From NCBI GenBank assembly GCA_002412495.1, contig DHVE01000028.1:23648-87647 (forward strand): a stretch of 64,000 bases of DNA, given 5' to 3'. Numbering within the stretch: position 1 is the stretch's first letter; each line of letters begins with the position of its first letter. The position numbers and the translations under genes are program-made. The notes beneath the pieces are model-generated. The model did not search any database and had not been told where the DNA came from. It worked only from the letters and a program-made list of their open reading frames with translations. Shown here in pieces: positions 52,283 to 60,037 of the stretch. The stretch is from Betaproteobacteria bacterium UBA5216. GTDB taxonomy: Bacteria; Pseudomonadota; Gammaproteobacteria; Burkholderiales; SG8-41.

Positions 52283-53275
52283 ATGGAATCCATAGGAACC
52301 TGGTATTGGTACACCGGATTTGCGATTTTCGTGATCGTGGCGATCGTCGTCGATCTGCTGGTGCTGGAGTCAAAAGGCGCGGCAAAGGTTTCGTTCAAGG
52401 AAGCACTGAACTGGTCGATCGTATGGATCGTGCTTTCGTTCATCTTCAATGCACTGCTATGGTGGTATCTCGACGACAAGCTGGGACGGGAGGTCGCCAA
52501 TGCCAAGGCTGCGGAGTTTTTCACCGGTTATTTGATCGAGAAATCCCTCGCGGTGGACAACATCTTTGTGTTCCTGATGCTGTTTACGTTCTTCGGCGTC
52601 CAACCGCAATACCAGCGCAAGGTGCTCATCCTGGGCGTCATACTCGCGATCGTGCTGCGCGCGATCATGATCCTGATCGGCGCATGGTTGATCGCCAAGT
52701 TTCACTGGATCCTCTATTTGTTCGGAGCGATCCTGTTGATTACCGGCGTGAAAATGCTGCTGATGGCGGAAGCCGATCCGGATATCAACAAGAATCCAAT
52801 CCTCCGCTTCATCCGCCGCCACATCCCCGTCACCAACGAATACCATGGTGAAAAATTCTCCATCCTCAAGGATGGCAAGCGCTGGTTCACGCCGTTGTTC
52901 GTGGTCATGATCATGATAGGCATCACCGATGTAATCTTCGCGGTGGACAGCATCCCGGCGATCTTTGCGATTACGCTCGACCCATTCATCGTGCTGACAT
53001 CCAACGTATTTGCGATTCTGGGGCTGCGCGCCATGTATTTCATGCTGGCGGATCTGGCGGATCGCTTCCATCTGCTCAAATATGGACTGGCGTTCATCCT
53101 GGTATTCATCGGAATCAAGATGCTGCTGCTCGACGTATACAAGATTCCCATCGGGTTCGCCTTGTCGGTCGTGGGCGTCGTGCTGGTGATTTCCGTCGTG
53201 GGCAGCCTGTGGGTGACGCGTCCCGGCACATCTTCCACGCTCGCGCCACACAAGGATAAGGGCGAGTCGACCTGA
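52283..53275 (+). CDS. TerC-family integral membrane protein (Alx-like), copy 1
   Basis: A 330-residue protein with 8-9 membrane segments, starting behind GGGAGAAA. Family signatures are complete: LIEKSLAVDNIFVFLML and ITDVIFAVDSIPAIFAIT, the two acidic helices thought to bind a metal ion. TerC proteins such as E. coli Alx and B. subtilis YceF/YkoY export or handle manganese, or metalate exported proteins. A tandem paralogue follows 21 bp downstream. Confidence 0.93.
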   Translation: MESIGTWYWYTGFAIFVIVAIVVDLLVLESKGAAKVSFKEALNWSIVWIVLSFIFNALLWWYLDDKLGREVANAKAAEFFTGYLIEKSLAVDNIFVFLMLFTFFGVQPQYQRKVLILGVILAIVLRAIMILIGAWLIAKFHWILYLFGAILLITGVKMLLMAEADPDINKNPILRFIRRHIPVTNEYHGEKFSILKDGKRWFTPLFVVMIMIGITDVIFAVDSIPAIFAITLDPFIVLTSNVFAILGLRAMYFMLADLADRFHLLKYGLAFILVFIGIKMLLLDVYKIPIGFALSVVGVVLVISVVGSLWVTRPGTSSTLAPHKDKGEST

Positions 53276-53296
53276 TTCACGGACGGCAAGACGAAC

Positions 53297-54274
53297 ATGG
53301 AAACCATCGGCAGTTTCTGGTTGTGGGTGGGGTTCACCGCGGTTGTGCTGGTGATGCTCGCTATCGACCTTTTCGTAGTGGGGGGCGGCAAGGAACATCG
53401 CGTTTCCATGCGCGAAGCCGCCACCTGGTCCGGCATCTGGGTCGGCGTTGCCTTCATATTTGCCGGCTTTCTCTGGTGGCATCTGGAAAGCACCGCGGGA
53501 CGTGCCGCCGCCAACGAAATCACTCTGGAATTCATTACGGGATACCTGATCGAAAAATCCCTCGCCGTCGACAACGTTTTTGTCTGGCTGATGCTGTTCT
53601 CCTACTTCGCAGTGCCGCTCGCACTGCAAAAGCGGGTGTTGATTTATGGTGTGATCGGCGCCATTGTCATGCGCACCATCATGATCTTCGCAGGCGTATG
53701 GCTGATCGCAAAATTTCACTGGCTGCTGTATGTGTTTGGCGCGTTCCTCCTTTTCACCGGCATCAAGATGTGGCTGTTTGCCGACGAAAAACCGGATCTG
53801 GCGAAGAACCCGGTCGTACGCTGGATGCGCGAACACATGAAAATCACCGACCAGCTGCATGGCGAGCGTTTCTTCGTCATGAAGGAAGAGGGCCGCACGA
53901 TCGTGCGTTATGCCACGCCGCTGTTTCTGGTGCTGGTGCTGGTGGAAATTACCGATCTCATTTTCGCGGTCGATTCCATACCGGCGATTTTCGCCATTAC
54001 CACCGATCCATTCATCGTGCTGACTTCAAACGTGTTCGCCATTCTCGGACTCCGTGCCATGTATTTCCTGCTGGCTGATATGGCGGACCGCTTTTCGCTG
54101 CTGAAATACGGACTCGCCATCGTGTTGATGTTCGTGGGCGTGAAAATGCTGCTCATTGATATCTTCAAGATTCCGGTACTGATCTCGCTCGCCATCGTGG
54201 CTACGATCATCGCCAGCGCTATCGTGCTGTCGCTGCGCAAGGACGCGCGATCGCCAACAAACACCCCAAACTGA
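53297..54274 (+). CDS. TerC-family integral membrane protein (Alx-like), copy 2
   Basis: A 325-residue paralogue of the preceding gene with the same signatures (LIEKSLAVDNVFVWLML, ITDLIFAVDSIPAIFAIT) and length. Differences cluster in the N-terminal helices and the HGERFFVMKEEGRT loop. The tandem pair may form a heteromer or respond to different metals. Its stop TGA shares one base with the ATG of the PAP2 gene (TGATG), so translation is coupled. Confidence 0.93.
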   Translation: METIGSFWLWVGFTAVVLVMLAIDLFVVGGGKEHRVSMREAATWSGIWVGVAFIFAGFLWWHLESTAGRAAANEITLEFITGYLIEKSLAVDNVFVWLMLFSYFAVPLALQKRVLIYGVIGAIVMRTIMIFAGVWLIAKFHWLLYVFGAFLLFTGIKMWLFADEKPDLAKNPVVRWMREHMKITDQLHGERFFVMKEEGRTIVRYATPLFLVLVLVEITDLIFAVDSIPAIFAITTDPFIVLTSNVFAILGLRAMYFLLADMADRFSLLKYGLAIVLMFVGVKMLLIDIFKIPVLISLAIVATIIASAIVLSLRKDARSPTNTPN

Positions 54275-54900
54275 TGCACATGCTTACCGGCAAGGTGACA
54301 AGAGTTGCATCGTGCTGGATTCTGGCGGCAATGGCCGTGTGGACGGGCGCTACCGTCGCTTGTCCAGACGGCCTCTGCTACACGCCGGTACTGGATAGGC
54401 AATTGCTGGATGCCACGTTCGCCGCACAGATGCCGTGGCTGAATAGCGCCATGAAATTCGTCACATGGCTGGGCTCCATGGTGGTTTTGGTACCGGCTGC
54501 GTTGCTGCTCACTCTGCTCTTAATGCGCTTTTTTCCGCTCGCCAATGCATTGCGCCCCGCGCTGGCACTGGGCGGCGCGTGGCTGATCGCCCATGCGGCA
54601 AAACTGGCGGTCGCGCGACCACGGCCGGACCTGCATGCGGCACTGATCGAAATACCCGCGGATGCGTCCTTTCCGAGCGCCCACACCATGCAAGTCTGCG
54701 CCTTTGCGCTTTCGAGCGCGCTGATTGCGCATAGGCAGTACCGCGCGCCTGCCCTGACGCTCGCCCTGATCGTCATACTGACCGTCGCATTTTCGCGCGT
54801 TTATCTGCAAGTTCACTTTCCCAGTGATGTTCTGGCAGGACTGCTGGCTGCAACGGGATGGGTACTGGGGCTGCACTTTCTTGGAAGGAAATCGCCATGA
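54274..54900 (+). CDS. PAP2-family membrane phosphatase
   Basis: A 208-residue inner-membrane protein with 5-6 helices. The three PAP2 motifs are present: KLAVARPRPD, PSAHTM and SRVYLQVHFPSD, with the catalytic His residues of the last two. Family members dephosphorylate undecaprenyl pyrophosphate, phosphatidic acid or phosphatidylglycerophosphate in the periplasm. The pairing with a diacylglycerol kinase gene (4-bp overlap, ATGA) suggests a lipid phosphorylation/dephosphorylation cycle, for example lipid-carrier recycling. Confidence 0.92.
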   Translation: MHMLTGKVTRVASCWILAAMAVWTGATVACPDGLCYTPVLDRQLLDATFAAQMPWLNSAMKFVTWLGSMVVLVPAALLLTLLLMRFFPLANALRPALALGGAWLIAHAAKLAVARPRPDLHAALIEIPADASFPSAHTMQVCAFALSSALIAHRQYRAPALTLALIVILTVAFSRVYLQVHFPSDVLAGLLAATGWVLGLHFLGRKSP

Positions 54901-55280
54901 GAAACAAATTTCTGGGCACGGGGGAGGCGGGCTACCATCCCTTGCGCAAATTGCGAGTAGTCCTGTCCGGACTGCGCTACGCGGTAATCTACGATTTCTC
55001 GGTTACCTACAAACTGGCACTGTCGGCCGTGGTGCTTGCCGCGGCGATCATGCTGCATGCCTGGGTGGATGTGCTGCTGATCATGCTGGTCACCGCGCTG
55101 GTGCTGATCGCGGAAATGATGAACAGCGCCATCGAAGCATTGTGCGATTTCATCGAAACCCGCCATAACGAAAAAATCGGGGTCATCAAGGATATTGCCG
55201 CTGCCGCGGTCGGCATCAGCATCCTGGCATGGGTAATTGTGATAGCTGTCGAAGCAAGCCGTCTGTGGGCGTTACGCTAA
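54897..55280 (+). CDS. dgkA: Diacylglycerol kinase (DgkA type)
   Basis: A 127-residue membrane enzyme starting at ATG 54897 behind AAGGAAA, overlapping the PAP2 stop. The active-site motif AEMMNSAIEALCDFIE and the preceding membrane helices match DgkA, which phosphorylates diacylglycerol (or undecaprenol in Gram-positives) with ATP. The N-terminus (GEAGYHPLRKLRVVLSGLRYA) is amphipathic, as in the family. It is the last gene of the plus-strand set that begins at the NhaR promoter. Confidence 0.93.
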   Translation: MRNKFLGTGEAGYHPLRKLRVVLSGLRYAVIYDFSVTYKLALSAVVLAAAIMLHAWVDVLLIMLVTALVLIAEMMNSAIEALCDFIETRHNEKIGVIKDIAAAAVGISILAWVIVIAVEASRLWALR

Positions 55281-55319
55281 CCTGCCCGGTCCGACCTCCT
55301 CTCACACGAGCAGCAACCT

Positions 55320-55577
55320 TCAACCGCCTGACAACGCCTGCACAATCACCACGTCATCAGTGACCCCGAGCGGCTGCGCAAGATTGTTCACTTGCTTTCC
55401 GTTGACGAAAATACGGATGTGACGCCGCACCTGTCCCTGCTCGTCGATCATGCGAAAACGGATGCCTGCGTACTGCCGCTCCAGGTCGTCGAGCAGTTCC
55501 GATAGCGTCGCGCCGCCTGCATCGGCTCGCCGGTTTTGCGTGTAGGAGAGCAACGCATCGGGGATGAGCACTTTCAT
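55320..55577 (-). CDS. MoaD/ThiS-family beta-grasp protein
   Basis: An 85-residue ubiquitin-like protein starting at ATG 55577. MKVLIPDALLSYTQNR opens the fold, RIFVNGKQVNNLAQPL is the third strand region, and the C-terminus is VQALSGG, with the Gly-Gly needed for activation as a thiocarboxylate. Such proteins carry sulfur for thiamine, molybdopterin or other pathways. It is the last gene of the DGPF/VOC run, 10 bp after the BNR-repeat gene, a pairing I have seen in other proteobacteria but whose role is unknown. Confidence 0.87.
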   Translation of the reverse strand: MKVLIPDALLSYTQNRRADAGGATLSELLDDLERQYAGIRFRMIDEQGQVRRHIRIFVNGKQVNNLAQPLGVTDDVVIVQALSGG

Positions 55578-55587
55578 GGAGCGCCGC

Positions 55588-56763
55588 CTACAGCACTGCG
55601 GCTTCCAGCGCGTAAATCTCCGGCAGGTGTTCGGCAATGCGCGACCACTGCCGGCCTTCGTCGCGGCTCATCCAGACCGCGCCGCTGGTTGTGCCGAAGT
55701 ACAGCCCGACCGGGTCACACACGTCGCCCGTCATCGCCTGGCGTTTGACCGTCCACCAGCCTTGCGACTTGGGCATGCCGGAATTTTGCTTTTGCCAGGT
55801 CTTGCCGGCATTGCGCGTAACGTACACCGCAGGCTTGCCGTCGGGGCTGACGCGCGGCCACACCTGCGTGCCATCCATCGGGAACACCCAGGCCGTCTTG
55901 TCGTTGCGCGGATGTACCACCAGTGGAAATCCAATGTCGCCGACTTTCTTCGGCATGGCGCGGCCGATGCGCACCCATGTATCCGATGGCCGGTCGATGC
56001 GGTAAATACCACAATGATTTTGCTGGTAAATGCGATCCGGATTCGACGGGCACATGCGCAAACAATGCGGATCGTGAAACGTCGGCAGCTTCGGATCGAA
56101 GCCAAAGCCTTCGACGACCTCCATGCCACCGATCAACACCTTCCAGCTTGCTCCCCCATCCAACGTTTCGTGTACGCCGCCGCCCGACATGCCGAAGTAC
56201 AGATGCTTGGGGTCGCGTGGATCCACGATGATGGAATGCATTTTCGGCCCGTCCGGTGTTCCGTCCTGCACCGTGCCCATCCATTCGCGGTATTGCGGGT
56301 CATCGTTAATGCTTGAAAATGGCTTCCAGGTGTCGCCGCCGTCGTCGGTGCGAAACAAGCCCTGCGGCGACGTACCCGCGTACCACACATTCGACTCGTT
56401 GGCATGCGCCGGCGTTAACCAGAAGGTATGTCCCACCGCACGGCCTTTCTCGCCCTCGGGTACTTTGGCAAACGCCGGCGGTTGCGTGCATTCCTTAAAG
56501 GTGCGCCCGGCATTTGTCGACCGAAACAGCGTCGGCCCCAGATGCCCCGTGCTGGCCGAAACCAGCAGTGTGCGCTTGTCACGCGGGTCGAGCACGGCGT
56601 GGCTGATGATCTGACCGAGGAATTTTGGACCTTCAAGCTTCCACGTGCGGCGTGCGCTGTCGCCGCGCATAATCCACAGGCCTTTGCGCGTGGCGATGAG
56701 CAGCGCAAGTTTTTGCGCGGCGGATGATTTACGTTGGGTACTCGCTTTACGTGTTGTTGCCAT
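55588..56763 (-). CDS. BNR/Asp-box beta-propeller protein (sialidase-like)
   Basis: A 391-residue protein starting at ATG 56763 behind AGGAGG; an upstream in-frame ATG is less likely. At least five Asp-boxes (S-x-D/N-x-G-x-x-W/F) are visible: STNAGRTF, TDDGGDTW, TLDGGASW, TRNAGKTW, SRDEGRQW, so a propeller fold is clear. The conserved catalytic Arg/Tyr set of sialidases is not obvious. There is no signal peptide; the N-terminus is basic (TRKASTQRKSS). It may be a cytoplasmic scaffold. It is co-directional with the ThiS-like gene. Confidence 0.85.
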   Translation of the reverse strand: MATTRKASTQRKSSAAQKLALLIATRKGLWIMRGDSARRTWKLEGPKFLGQIISHAVLDPRDKRTLLVSASTGHLGPTLFRSTNAGRTFKECTQPPAFAKVPEGEKGRAVGHTFWLTPAHANESNVWYAGTSPQGLFRTDDGGDTWKPFSSINDDPQYREWMGTVQDGTPDGPKMHSIIVDPRDPKHLYFGMSGGGVHETLDGGASWKVLIGGMEVVEGFGFDPKLPTFHDPHCLRMCPSNPDRIYQQNHCGIYRIDRPSDTWVRIGRAMPKKVGDIGFPLVVHPRNDKTAWVFPMDGTQVWPRVSPDGKPAVYVTRNAGKTWQKQNSGMPKSQGWWTVKRQAMTGDVCDPVGLYFGTTSGAVWMSRDEGRQWSRIAEHLPEIYALEAAVL

Positions 56764-56792
56764 GGTGATCCTCCTGTTGCCTTGCCGCGGCA

Positions 56793-57152
56793 CTATGCCG
56801 CGACGATCGTCTTGAACCCGCCCCAAAACATGCGCTTGCCGTCGAAAGGCATCTTTTTACCTTTCATCCACGCCTCAAAGCGCGGATCTTTCATGACCTT
56901 GGCGTTCACACTGTCGCGATGTTTGCGCGATTTATAAACAATGTAGGCAAACACCACGGTCTCGCCTTTTTTCAGCTTCACGCTCTGCGGAAACGACGTG
57001 TACTTGCCCGGCTTGACGTCGTCCGCGACACACTCACGGTAATCCAACGCGCCGTGTTCGAGCCACACTTTGCGGCCCAAGCGCGCCATGCTCACATACT
57101 GCCGCAGATTGCGTTTGGGGACTGGCAGCACAAAACCATCAACGTAAGACAT
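56793..57152 (-). CDS. DUF1428 family protein
   Basis: A 119-residue cytoplasmic protein starting at ATG 57152 (a GTG at 57158 is possible). MSYVDGFVLPVPKRNLRQYVSMARLGRKVWLEHGALDYREC and the late MPFDGKRMFWGGFKTIV are typical of DUF1428, a dimeric alpha/beta-barrel family of unknown function. The gene belongs to the run downstream of the ECF42 sigma gene, 11 bp after a DGPF-type gene. Confidence 0.9.
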   Translation of the reverse strand: MSYVDGFVLPVPKRNLRQYVSMARLGRKVWLEHGALDYRECVADDVKPGKYTSFPQSVKLKKGETVVFAYIVYKSRKHRDSVNAKVMKDPRFEAWMKGKKMPFDGKRMFWGGFKTIVAA

Positions 57153-57163
57153 AAGCACCTCTG

Positions 57164-57541
57164 TTATTTAGACGCCGCGCCGGCCCGTGCGGCCACGGTT
57201 TCACGCACAGTTTCACGAATGGGCCTGATCGGCCGCACCTCGATGCTACCCACCCGCGCCGGTGGAATTTTCGCGGCAAGCTGTATCGCCTCGTTCAAAT
57301 CGCGCGCCTCGATCATGTAAAAGCCCGCCAGCTGTTCCTTGGTCTCCGCGAACGGCCCGTCGGTAATCGACATTTTTCCATTGCGCATGCGAACCGTGGT
57401 CGCGCTCGTTACCGATTGCAGCGCTTCGGATGCGATGCAATGACCGCTTTTGCGTATGCCTTCGTCGAACGCCACGCAGTCTTCGTCGGGCAGTTCGGAA
57501 AGACGGTTTTCATCGAGATACACCAGGCACAGATATTTCAT
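57164..57541 (-). CDS. YCII-related DGPF-domain protein (copy 1)
   Basis: A 125-residue cytoplasmic protein. MKYLCLVYLDENRLSELPDEDC and SITDGPFAETKEQLAGFYMIEARDLNEAIQLA show the YCII fold with the namesake D-G-P-F loop. The last ~25 residues (RPIRPIRETVRETVAARAG) extend past the usual end. In many bacteria DGPF proteins are encoded next to ECF42 sigma factors and their expression depends on them. The biochemical role is unknown. It starts 10 bp after the SRPBCC gene. Confidence 0.92.
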   Translation of the reverse strand: MKYLCLVYLDENRLSELPDEDCVAFDEGIRKSGHCIASEALQSVTSATTVRMRNGKMSITDGPFAETKEQLAGFYMIEARDLNEAIQLAAKIPPARVGSIEVRPIRPIRETVRETVAARAGAASK

Positions 57542-57551
57542 CGGCTGGCCC

Positions 57552-58082
57552 TCACGGCTTTTCCGCAATCGCTTTCAAATTCGCCAGACCGGCCTCGAAA
57601 TCCGGCCCCACCATCTTGTCCATGTTCATGAACACACACATGATTTTGGACATAAAGTTATTTTTGCCGTCCATGCTCCAGGCGACTTCCGTGCCGCCTG
57701 CCGCGGGCGTCAGCACAAAATTGACCGTGTTGTTGGCTTCGAACGGCTTGATGAAGTTAAGCGCGATAGTGAGCTTGTTGGGCGCGGCGGCATCGGTGAT
57801 TTGCATGCCGCCCTGGCCGACATCCTTGTTGCCTTCCCAGGTGTACGTTGCGCCCTTGCCGGCGGTGATGGGGCCGAAATTGCGTTTCATCGCGGGGTCT
57901 TTTTTCTCCCACGGCGACCAAACGGCCCACTGTTTGAAATCATTGAGCACGGCAAAGATTTTTTCCGGCGGCGCCTTGATGACGGCCTTGCGCTCGATGC
58001 GAAACGTGTCCGGCTGCATCGCCGCAAGAACGAGAATGGTGGCGATCGCCAGTACAACAATGATCCCGATGATTTTCAGCAT
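57552..58082 (-). CDS. SRPBCC-family (polyketide-cyclase-like) protein with N-terminal membrane helix
   Basis: A 176-residue protein with an N-terminal hydrophobic segment (IIGIIVVLAIATILVLAAM), then the START/SRPBCC hydrophobic-pocket domain: FRIERKAVIKAPPEKIFAVLNDFKQWAVWSPWEKKDP and the closing MDKMVGPDFEAGLANLKAIAE. It probably binds a lipophilic ligand. Its position between DGPF and VOC genes makes it part of the putative ECF42 regulon. Confidence 0.9.
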   Translation of the reverse strand: MLKIIGIIVVLAIATILVLAAMQPDTFRIERKAVIKAPPEKIFAVLNDFKQWAVWSPWEKKDPAMKRNFGPITAGKGATYTWEGNKDVGQGGMQITDAAAPNKLTIALNFIKPFEANNTVNFVLTPAAGGTEVAWSMDGKNNFMSKIMCVFMNMDKMVGPDFEAGLANLKAIAEKP

Positions 58083-58111
58083 GGCTTGTCTCCGTTATTT
58101 GGCGTGATGGA

Positions 58112-58573
58112 TTAAACGCAAAATTTCGCGCCCGCGGCCTGAATCTCCGCCGGCGTCAGGTCGCGCACATGCGTGGCCACCGACCAGTGGTGACCAAAGG
58201 GATCGACGATCTTGCCATAGCGGTCGCCCCAGAACATGTCTTGCGCCGGCATGGCCAGCGTTGCGCCCGCGGCCACTGCACTGGCTATCGTGGCATCCAC
58301 GTCGGGCACATTCAGATGCACCGTCACAGGCGAGCCTTTCAGCGTTTTGGGGCCCAACGCACCCCACTCCGGGGACTCATCCACCAGAAACACGCATGAA
58401 TTGCCAATTTTGATACAGGCGTGCATCAAGCGGCCGCCCTTGCCAGGCAGGCGCATTAACTCTTCCGCGCCGAAGGCTTTCTTGTAAAACTCGATGGCGT
58501 TCGCGGCGCCATCGCAAACAAGATGCGGTACAACGGATTGCGCAACCGGGCGTTGTGATTCCTGCTGGCTCAT
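58112..58573 (-). CDS. VOC-family (glyoxalase/PhnB-like) protein (copy 1)
   Basis: A 153-residue protein of the vicinal-oxygen-chelate fold. VVPHLVCDGAANAIEFYKKAFGAEELMRLPGKGGRLMHA and the late MFWGDRYGKIVDPFGHHWSVATHVRDL are the typical halves of a PhnB-like glyoxalase domain, with the H...E-type metal positions partly present. The substrate is unknown. It forms part of the downstream ECF42 run. Confidence 0.9.
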   Translation of the reverse strand: MSQQESQRPVAQSVVPHLVCDGAANAIEFYKKAFGAEELMRLPGKGGRLMHACIKIGNSCVFLVDESPEWGALGPKTLKGSPVTVHLNVPDVDATIASAVAAGATLAMPAQDMFWGDRYGKIVDPFGHHWSVATHVRDLTPAEIQAAGAKFCV

Positions 58574-58606
58574 GTGATTTCTCCGGATTAAACGAATGTC
58601 TGAAAA

Positions 58607-59086
58607 CTAACCGGCGCACGCACGTTGCAGCGTCACGATATCGGGCTTGCCCATCTGCAACAGCGCCTGCATCACCTTGCCGGCATGCAGCCCGCTCATC
58701 AATGCCGGCAGCATCGAAGGCACGATTTGCCACGATACACCAAACTTGTCCTTGAGCCAGCCGCACCGCTGCGCGGCGGGATCGCCGCCATAGCCCAGCT
58801 TGGCCCAATAATGATCGATCTCCTCCTGCGTTTCGCAGTTCACCACGAACGACACCGCTTCATTGATTTTGTAATACGGCCCGCCGTTCAGCGCGACGAA
58901 TTTCTGCCCGTCCAGTTCAAACGCAACGGTCATCGCCGAGCCTTCTTTTTGTCCGGATGCGGCGGCGCCCTCCTTGCTGAAGCGCGCGATGGTCACGATG
59001 CGCGCGTTCTTGAACACGGATACATAATAGTTGGCGGCTTCTTCGGCCTGATTATCGAACCACAAAAATGGCGTAATTTTCTGCAT
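58607..59086 (-). CDS. VOC-family PhnB-like protein (copy 2)
   Basis: A 159-residue protein starting MQKITPFLWFDNQAEEAANYYVSVFKNARIV, the hallmark of the PhnB group once mis-named 3-demethylubiquinone methyltransferase. FVALNGGPYYKINEAVSFVVNCETQEEIDHYWAKL and WLKDKFGVSWQIVPSML complete the domain. The start is right next to an AT-rich motif copy. Substrate unknown; it may be a resistance or detoxification protein under the ECF42 sigma factor. Confidence 0.92.
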   Translation of the reverse strand: MQKITPFLWFDNQAEEAANYYVSVFKNARIVTIARFSKEGAAASGQKEGSAMTVAFELDGQKFVALNGGPYYKINEAVSFVVNCETQEEIDHYWAKLGYGGDPAAQRCGWLKDKFGVSWQIVPSMLPALMSGLHAGKVMQALLQMGKPDIVTLQRACAG

Positions 59087-59098
59087 GACAAAATTGCT

Positions 59099-59118
59099 TA
59101 TAAGTAATTGATTTAAAT
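59099..59118 (+). repeat. AT-rich motif copy (TATAAGTAATTGATTTAAAT)
   Basis: It fills most of the 36-bp gap between the second DGPF gene stop and the VOC copy-2 start, inside the putative ECF42 operon, where an extra promoter or operator could act. Confidence 0.6.
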
Positions 59119-59122
59119 GTAT

Positions 59123-59488
59123 TTAATTCACAGGAAGCCCATCGATCTCCAACACCTGCCGCACTTCCACATACCCCAGCCGCGCACCAGGAATGCGCGT
59201 GGCGATTTCGATGGCCTGCTGCAAACTGCTCGCCTCAACCATGAAATACCCCGCGATGTGTTCGTGCGTTTCCGTAAACGGGCCATCGGTGATCGATGCC
59301 TTGCCGTCGCGCACGCGCACGCGCGCACCGGTGGCACTTGGCTTTAACGGCGAGGCATCCAAGTACTGCGTGTTCGCGTGCAATTCATGTGTGAGCCGCA
59401 CGGATTCCGCCAGCAGGTCGCGCTTGACGGTGTCGCTCATCGCGGCAAAGCGGGTTTCGTTGTGGTGCACCAGCAGCAGGAATTTCAT
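59123..59488 (-). CDS. YCII-related DGPF-domain protein (copy 2)
   Basis: A 121-residue protein: MKFLLLVHHNETRFAAMSDTVKRDLLAESVRLTHELH, SITDGPFTETHEHIAGYFMVEASSLQQAIEIA and ARLGYVEVRQVLEIDGLP. It has the same fold as copies 1 and 3 but only moderate similarity, so the three were probably not formed by very recent duplication. It starts 7 bp after the stop of copy 3. Confidence 0.92.
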   Translation of the reverse strand: MKFLLLVHHNETRFAAMSDTVKRDLLAESVRLTHELHANTQYLDASPLKPSATGARVRVRDGKASITDGPFTETHEHIAGYFMVEASSLQQAIEIATRIPGARLGYVEVRQVLEIDGLPVN

Positions 59489-59495
59489 CGTTGAA

Positions 59496-59927
59496 TTATT
59501 TCTTCTCGTTACGTCTGGCCTCTTCGCGCATACGGTCTTCCTGCGCGCGCAATTCCGGCGTCAATGCTTCGCCGAAATCTTCCGACTCGAAAATTTGCCG
59601 GATCTCGACTTCGCATTCGTCGGGATGCGGATTAGGACATTTCTTCAGCCACTCGACAGCCTCATCCATCGACCGGCATTGCCAAATCCAGAAACCTGCC
59701 GCGAGTTCCTTGGTTTCAGCGAATGGACCGTCGATCACCGTACGCTGCTTACCCGAGAAACGCACCCGTTTGCCTTTTGAAGTCGGGTGCAGCCCTTCGC
59801 CGGCAAGCATCACCCCGGCTTTCACGAGTTCTTCATTGTATTTACCCATTGCTTCCAGCAACGCCTGATCGGGCATCACACTCGCTTCGGAATCCTTGCT
59901 CGCCTTGACTATCACCATGAATCGCAT
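59496..59927 (-). CDS. YCII-related DGPF-domain protein (copy 3)
   Basis: A 143-residue protein: MRFMVIVKASKDSEASVMPDQALLEAMGKYNEELVKAGVML, then TVIDGPFAETKELAAGFWIWQCRSMDEAVEWLKKCPNP, the most conserved DGPF type in ECF42 loci. The C-terminal tail is charged (REEARRNEKK). It is the first gene behind the predicted ECF42 promoter at 60001-60027 and is 110 bp downstream of the sigma-factor stop. Confidence 0.93.
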   Translation of the reverse strand: MRFMVIVKASKDSEASVMPDQALLEAMGKYNEELVKAGVMLAGEGLHPTSKGKRVRFSGKQRTVIDGPFAETKELAAGFWIWQCRSMDEAVEWLKKCPNPHPDECEVEIRQIFESEDFGEALTPELRAQEDRMREEARRNEKK

Positions 59928-60000
59928 TTTCCTATCCCATTGATTTTATTGCATAACTTTTCAGGCACTCAGCGCGACAGTATGCCGCTTGCAACACATA

Positions 60001-60027
60001 GTCGAACAACAGCACGCGCAATCGACA
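60001..60027 (-). promoter_or_regulatory. Predicted ECF42-dependent promoter
   Basis: On the minus strand TGTCGA (60027-60022) and CGAC (60004-60001) are separated by 17 bp. As I recall, ECF42 promoters carry TGTCGA at -35 and CGA/TC at -10. The site lies between the sigma gene stop and the first DGPF gene, about 74 bp before its ATG. Confidence 0.6.
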
Positions 60028-60037
60028 ACCACCAAAA

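Noticed and set aside
58607..59086. 3-demethylubiquinone methyltransferase (UbiG-like)
   Set aside because: Old database label; the sequence is a VOC/PhnB fold without a SAM-binding motif.
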